Source: Mactra quadrangularis (lineage: Eukaryota; Mollusca; Bivalvia; Venerida; Mactridae). Taken from it: a stretch of 64,000 nt of DNA. Position numbers and translations under genes: made by a program. Of this stretch, positions 58,943 to 64,000 are shown piece by piece; position 1 is the first letter of the stretch, and every line of letters begins with the position of its first letter. The stretch spans positions 31,511,987 through 31,575,986 of the forward strand of contig CM046299.1 of assembly GCA_025267735.1 (NCBI GenBank), written 5' to 3'. Below the pieces are notes generated by a model. It saw only the letters and a program-made list of their open reading frames with translations, did no database searches and was not told where the DNA came from.

Positions 58943-59284
58943 TGCCAGTAGTATTTTTATTGTCTGGTCCATATTATTTAAAGTGTTTACCAAATCATCG
59001 TGTATGATGGGCTTTAGGTAATGACAGTTCTCGAAACTGTTCCTCGAAACAGGCATGTTTAAAAAGCATGGGTGAGTATGCCGTTTATGGGTATTATTTC
59101 GAGAACAAAGAACGCATGCTTGGTGAATATTCAAAAAATGGCAAGAAGGTTGCACGTATTCTGGGTGATTCCCCATGATAATACAGCAGTTACAGTCATG
59201 TGATTACATTCGATTCAGTAAAGATCAGAAATATTTTACTTCACGTCGAGAATCAAACTCGAATTTTACTTGTGGTGGCAGTGG

Positions 59285-59556
59285 TTATTGATTTGATAAA
59301 GGGAGATAACCGCTGCGGGGAGTTTGGTTTGACGTGTCTATTTTTAGTTTTATCTAGAACTATTTTTAGACACAAAAAACCCCACTATTTTTGTTGATTT
59401 TTTGGCAGTTTTTGCAAATATCAAGAGGCTTTGTCAAAAAAGAATTGTCAACTTGATATGCCGGTATATAGGTGCTCCAGTGACAAACAAAAGATTTATT
59501 CAAAGCTGCGCAGTTTCTTCCACAAAACAGGAAACTCGCAAATTTAATAGTATAGA
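59285..59556 (-). mobile_element. Helitron-like element, copy 3, 3'-truncated
   Basis: On the - strand it starts TCTATACTATTAAATTTGCG at 59556, preceded by A. It matches copies 1 and 2 up to the CGCAGCGGTTATCTCCCTTT block and ends near 59285 without the GCCCGTGC hairpin and CTAG. The 3' end was lost by deletion or incomplete rolling-circle copying. Confidence 0.8.
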
Positions 59557-59559
59557 TAT

Positions 59560-62500
59560 TCTAAGGACCATTGTATTAAAATTCTGTCTCTAAGTGTTAG
59601 CAAATTATCTGAACTCTTTTCTGCTGTATGCATAGTTAATAATTGATTATTTGCTCTTATATAGTACTCAAAATCATGCACGTAAGTTAATGCTTTGAAT
59701 ATCGAACAATGTATACCATAATGAACTAAGGCGTTCAGTATAGTGCCGAACCATCATAGAGTACTATAACATACATATTTGAACAAAATCAACATTGGTA
59801 GTGATGTTCGAACTTAGCATGAGGATTTGTCACTAGACGTGTCTAATAAATGCACATGAATGTATAACCCTGGCTATACATGTAATGGAATGTATTGAAG
59901 GATAAATAGCGACAATGCTAACTTAGGTACAATCTATCATTATAGTACCGTGATGTAATATAACGTATATGTTAATTTTAAGTTCTGCGCGTTACGTAGT
60001 ATAGCGACAGAACGTATGTCTTCACCGTTATGTATACAACATACGGGTTGATTTATCGCCTAGCGATAAGTCACGTGATAGGAAACGGTTAGTGACGGGA
60101 ATATTGCACGGAATATTCAGTTCTACGCTTAGACTTCAAGTTGTGGGCACGTAGTTTATTCAAATTCGACTTTTTGTAATGAATGCAATATGCAATAATC
60201 TAACATGTAGTTCATAAGATTAAATATCTGAAATATACATTCATAATATTAGGAATGTTGAAACAGATAGTATTTCTTGGACGAGTATGTACAGTTTTCA
60301 AAAGTGAATTTTTACATGTTGTTATGGGCATACTTTTATCTCTGGTTTTTAGCCAGAACTATTCGTCTGAGCATATACAAACATGTATATGTATGTATTA
60401 ATGTTAGTAATTTTCATGTATGATGAAGATGTATATATGATACAGTATATATATGAATGTGTTGTGTATATAATACATGAATCAAATTATCATTTTTTCT
60501 TTAAATGCAAAAGATTAACACTTTTCCGGCATGAACTCTTTACAAATCTCCAAGAATATAATTTAACCCTGGATAATCTACTATTTGGCGACCATTATCT
60601 TACAGACAATGACAACTCATAAATATTCCATTATGTCCAGTTATACCTAGCAAAACAAAAAGATTCTTCTAGTAATCAAATAGAATTAGTCACTACTACT
60701 TCTCACCCCTCCATCTCTTTTTTTAGTTTGATGTTTTCCAAAGTTCATTTTTCATTTTCTCAGATCATTTAAACATTCTAAACCATGAAAAGTGTTTAAT
60801 CATTTACAAAATGAGAAGAACTATATAAGAACTTTCTTGCGTTCTAATCCTTTCAAGGAATATCTTATTTGTACATTTGTAAAATTTGTATATTCTTGTA
60901 ATTTTGTGATATTCTGAGAATAAATATGCTTAAACTAATACATGTATTGTCGGATATATTCACGTATGAATGAATAATGTATATAACTCCAAAATTCTAC
61001 GTGTCATAAAAGTCTTTGCCCATGCTCTAATGTCATTAAAGTCTTTGCCATGCAAATGGTGTTTGTTATTTGTTGTTTGAAAGGATAAGACCATGATGTC
61101 CTCAGTTCAGGACCTTGTCGACTTTCTTTAAAACAGACACTGTCTCACTTAAAACACCTTTTATTTGCTTGTATTGGTTTACTGAAGTGTCGATCTTATT
61201 GGCTTATACTTGAAATGTCGTGTGAATGAAGGTAACATGCGTATGAAAATTTGTCACTTATTTTGCTAATTACATGTATTTAATTAAATATTGATTTGAT
61301 TTATTCATTATAAAACTGTTTCTAGTCTGTTTAAAACAATAAAGTATTAAAAATACATTGAATTTTATTTATAACTTTGTTTGTTTGTTGTAATATATAT
61401 ATATATATATGTAATATAGCTATAAAGGTATGACTGACTGATTTTACCACAAGATAGGCCAACTAAAACAGCATATTATTTGAATAGTTAATGTATTTTT
61501 AACACAGAATTCCCTTAAGTTTCTGTTGTATGTCATTTTGTACAAGGAATGAAATTTAGACACATAGAGAAGAGCAACTGCGTGGTTGTGGTAAAATAAA
61601 GTTCAACAGAACTATTTTGTCTAAAAGTTCCGTTGACTAGATCTGAAACGTCTGTCGAGATGGCAGTAAGTTTAGCGCATAAAAACTGATGAACGAGTAC
61701 ATTTTTGAAACCCCCCTTACCCTGCTACATGTAGATCGCCTATGTATATGTACGTGTTAAAAATTCATGACTCTCCCAGAAAAAAATGCTAGAGATGCTT
61801 CTATTTGGTTGTTGCTAATGCAAGCAAAACTGAAACTTATAAGCCTGAAGTTCAAGGCTGTTGTCAATTCTTCCATTCAACACCAAGTTAAACCATTCAA
61901 GATACTGATATCTCACAAAAGAGTCAAGTTAAAGATGAATAAGCTCCCTTTACAATATAAGTCAATATAATTCCCAATGTAGGAACCCATTTGCCAGTGG
62001 AGATGTGTCATTTAATGCTTCTATTTTTGTAGTTTGGCTATAAATTTGATATAATAAAAATGATATAATATAAAAACATGCCATATCGGAATTTTGTTAA
62101 GCGTCCGCGTGCGCGTAGGATTTATAGTCCTCAATCCAATAAAAAAATTGTTGGTGGAATTTTCTTAGTTCCAGGATTCGATGACTGATTGTTTCAGGAA
62201 ATACTGATAGTTCCTTGTTTCTGTGTATTTGATTAATAAAAATGTACATGACTGTGTATGTTGTATATACTTATTATAGAATTACTTTAACCTCACAATA
62301 ATGTCATAAACTTTCATGTACCAAGTACTTATTTGTGTGGATACTAGCTAGAATGGACATGTGTTTTCGTTTTCGGTTTGTGTGTTTTTGTGAATAGGTA
62401 CCTAGGTTTATCAAACTTGAGTTGACGCTTTACAAAAGTCCAATTTGGCATGGCCTAATATAGATCAATGGATGGGAAATTACAGATTATTAGGATTATT

Positions 62501-62814
62501 GGTCAAATTGTTTCACGTTGTATTTTTCTCATAGCTCTGAAATTGGTGATTAATTTAAGTTAAAAGTTCCTTTGCAAATTTAAAAACACTTATCATTACT
62601 TGAAAATTACTGATTATAAGTTAAATGCAGTTACGCCGTGTGTGACACTATTGAATGTATACAGGTGGTTCTGTTACATATTAGTAACATATACACTTAT
62701 TTTTTATGAACATTCAAATGTATATCCCTGTACTCCTCTAGGGTTATTATACCTGTGCAATTATAGGAGCACGCATTTTAATTTATTTCTAAATTAGCTT
62801 TACCTGAACATTGG
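59560..62814. other. AT-rich DNA without a recognisable gene
   Basis: It includes a short (TA)n microsatellite at about 61390-61410. The open frames (for example 60383-60622) have no recognised domain. Confidence 0.4.
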
Positions 62815-62819
62815 GATAT

Positions 62820-63110
62820 CGGTTTTTATTTATTCGGGACGTCAGTCCTGAACAAATATATATACCGTATTTCAGACCCTTTTCCACTTTGAAAATTTAC
62901 CGAATCCAGAAGTAGTCCCTCAGTGTATAAGTATAGAGCAATTCAAAATGATCGTCTGCTATGACAGGCGCAATAATTCCTGAAATACACTTGTTAATCG
63001 GTTTATACTGAAGCGCATGTATTATAGTTTATGGTTAAGCGTCTCAGTTGAGCTCTTTACGTCGTATTATGTAATTGAATGGTATCAACTATTCCGTCAC
63101 GACTCGTCGT
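62820..63110 (+). repeat. Dispersed repeat with a conserved hairpin head (copy 2)
   Basis: TTTTTATTTATTCGGGACGT and CAGTCCTGAACAAA form a stem with the loop GTCA. ATTTCAGACCC, AGAAGTAGTCC, GACAGGCGCAATAATT and GAGCTCTTTACG follow in the order seen at 12186-12680. It is shorter and more diverged. Confidence 0.5.
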
Positions 63111-63142
63111 TTGTGCCAGTTGTCAGTAGAGATGTTACATAA

Positions 63143-63618
63143 TAATAATAATAATAACATTTATTTGGAATAGTGTACACATAGCATAATTACAATAAAC
63201 ATACTACATATCATGTGACAAGTAATAAGCTATGACAGGCACACCAACACCAGGGATAGCACAAAAAAGGGCAAGCCCTTATTTCCATTGTGGTCCCTAC
63301 GTGTTGGTGGCGTGACATAGAGAGGCAATGATACAGCAAATATAATTGAGACCAATACAAACAAAAAAAGAACATAGCACTTACTCTTTCAGATAATTGA
63401 ATATACATGTAGATGTTAAATGTTAAATATGTATCAGACAGTTTTTATTCAGTATACATAAAATTAATCATAGTAATGTTAAAAGTATCACAGTTTAGTT
63501 GATAGTCACAATGTTTAACACATGAAATGATCAGGTATCACAGTTAATTAGATAATCACACAATTAATCACAGAATTTTTAAGTATCACAGTTTAGAATC
63601 AATAAAACATATATAGAT
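63143..63618 (-). mobile_element. LINE 3' UTR ending in a (TTA)n tail
   Basis: On the - strand the DNA after the LINE stop runs about 475 bp to an ATT/TTA microsatellite (about 63142-63166). A short repeat tail instead of poly(A) is usual for several LINE clades. TATCACAGTTTA recurs several times in this UTR. Confidence 0.55.
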
Positions 63619-64000
63619 CTAAGACAATTTATCTAAAAAATGCTGTTTCACAGTTTGTTTAAATTTTGGAAGGTTTTTTATTTTAGTGATGTTGGATGGT
63701 AAGGAGTTCCATAATGAACAGCCGATGTAGCAGAAAGATTTTAGTCCAAAACTTTTGACTGTTGGTAAAGAAAAGGCACCTTTGTTACTAAGTCTTGTAT
63801 TATAAAGGTGGATAGTGTCTTGAGAAATAAAATTATTTGACATATAAGCTGGAGATTTCCCTAGTTTTATCTTTAAAACATGACTCAGAATTATCTGATT
63901 TACCCTATGTTTTACTGGTAACCAGTTTAAAAGTCTAAAATGTTCAGCACCTACATGAGCTCTAAAATTCATATCAAATACAAATCTTATTAATTTATTC
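63619..64000 (-). CDS. C-terminal end of a LINE (non-LTR) reverse transcriptase, cut by the window edge
   Basis: The frame is open from the right edge to the TAA at 63619. It reads HFRLLNWLPVKHRVNQIILS, HVLKIKLGKSPAYM, LYNTRLSNKGAFSLP, SFCYIGCSLWNSLPSNI and FKQTVKQHFLDKLS. This is the pattern that follows the RT thumb in many animal LINEs (WLPV..R.., ..SP.Y.., ..R..., G...WN.LP..I.....F...L..). The full protein would have an apurinic endonuclease and RT core upstream, outside the window. The clade cannot be settled from this tail. The Met at 63972 is not a start; reading continues upstream as RFVFDMNFRAHVG. Confidence 0.85.
   Translation of the reverse strand, partial: NKLIRFVFDMNFRAHVGAEHFRLLNWLPVKHRVNQIILSHVLKIKLGKSPAYMSNNFISQDTIHLYNTRLSNKGAFSLPTVKSFGLKSFCYIGCSLWNSLPSNITKIKNLPKFKQTVKQHFLDKLS

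Noticed and set aside
63211..63408. 65-codon gene in the right flank
   Set aside because: It lies in the LINE 3' UTR on the same strand, after the RT stop, and has no domain.

Overview
This window is animal nuclear DNA, most likely from a bivalve mollusc (a marine clam-like species is my best guess, at moderate confidence). It is visibly AT-rich and very gene-poor, with long GT-AG introns. It is crowded with short non-autonomous transposons and tandem arrays, including the AGCTCGACTATTCG / GAGCTGTCCGTAAGAC type of repeat that I associate with bivalve genomes. There is no bacterial-style gene organisation.

The one clear cellular gene is a six-exon cytochrome P450 on the + strand (coding exons from 48276 to 57603). 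All introns are GT-AG, the joined frame is open and the predicted protein is 522 residues. It keeps the N-terminal anchor, the PGPRG hinge, ExxR, PERF and the heme-cysteine loop. It departs from the family at the I-helix acid/alcohol pair and the C-helix Trp. A short coding-like piece at 1-105 (- strand) is probably one exon of a second gene running off the left edge. A 33-bp tandem array at 29.99-30.30 kb lies in a long open - strand frame and may be an exon of a third.

The largest mobile element is a tyrosine-recombinase retrotransposon of the Ngaro/PAT type (23000-28508, - strand) with split direct repeats A1 ... B1-A2 ... B2. Its gag and recombinase frames are broken, and the reverse transcriptase lacks the strand and first half of the YxDD catalytic box. 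Its two 217-bp A repeats nevertheless look identical, so it moved recently, probably using enzymes supplied in trans. An 89-bp minisatellite sits between its RNase H and recombinase regions.

Layout: 0-0.1 kb exon fragment; 0.48-0.64 foldback repeat; 1.8-3.0 array of ~181-bp units; 3-6 AT-rich DNA with a recurring GTAACGTATGTTAC motif; 6.7-7.0 Tc1/mariner transposase remnant; 9.3-11.2 tandem-core mobile element; 12.2-12.7 dispersed repeat with a conserved hairpin; 13.3 MITE; 13.75-15.2 array of ~78-bp units; 18.2 tRNA-derived SINE; 21.1-21.9 two head-to-head Helitron-like elements; 22.3-22.7 foldback; 23.0-28.5 Ngaro-like element; 28.5 MITE; 29.99-30.3 33-bp array; 35.7-37.3 34-bp satellite; 40.3-43.3 long-TIR DNA transposon carrying a nested insertion; 44.6-45.1 snapback element; 45.8 Tc1-type MITE with TA duplications; 46.8-47.3 58-bp array; 48.3-57.6 P450; 58.7 hAT-type MITE; 59.3 third Helitron copy; 63.1-64.0 3' end of a LINE (- strand). 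The remaining stretches show no gene I can support.
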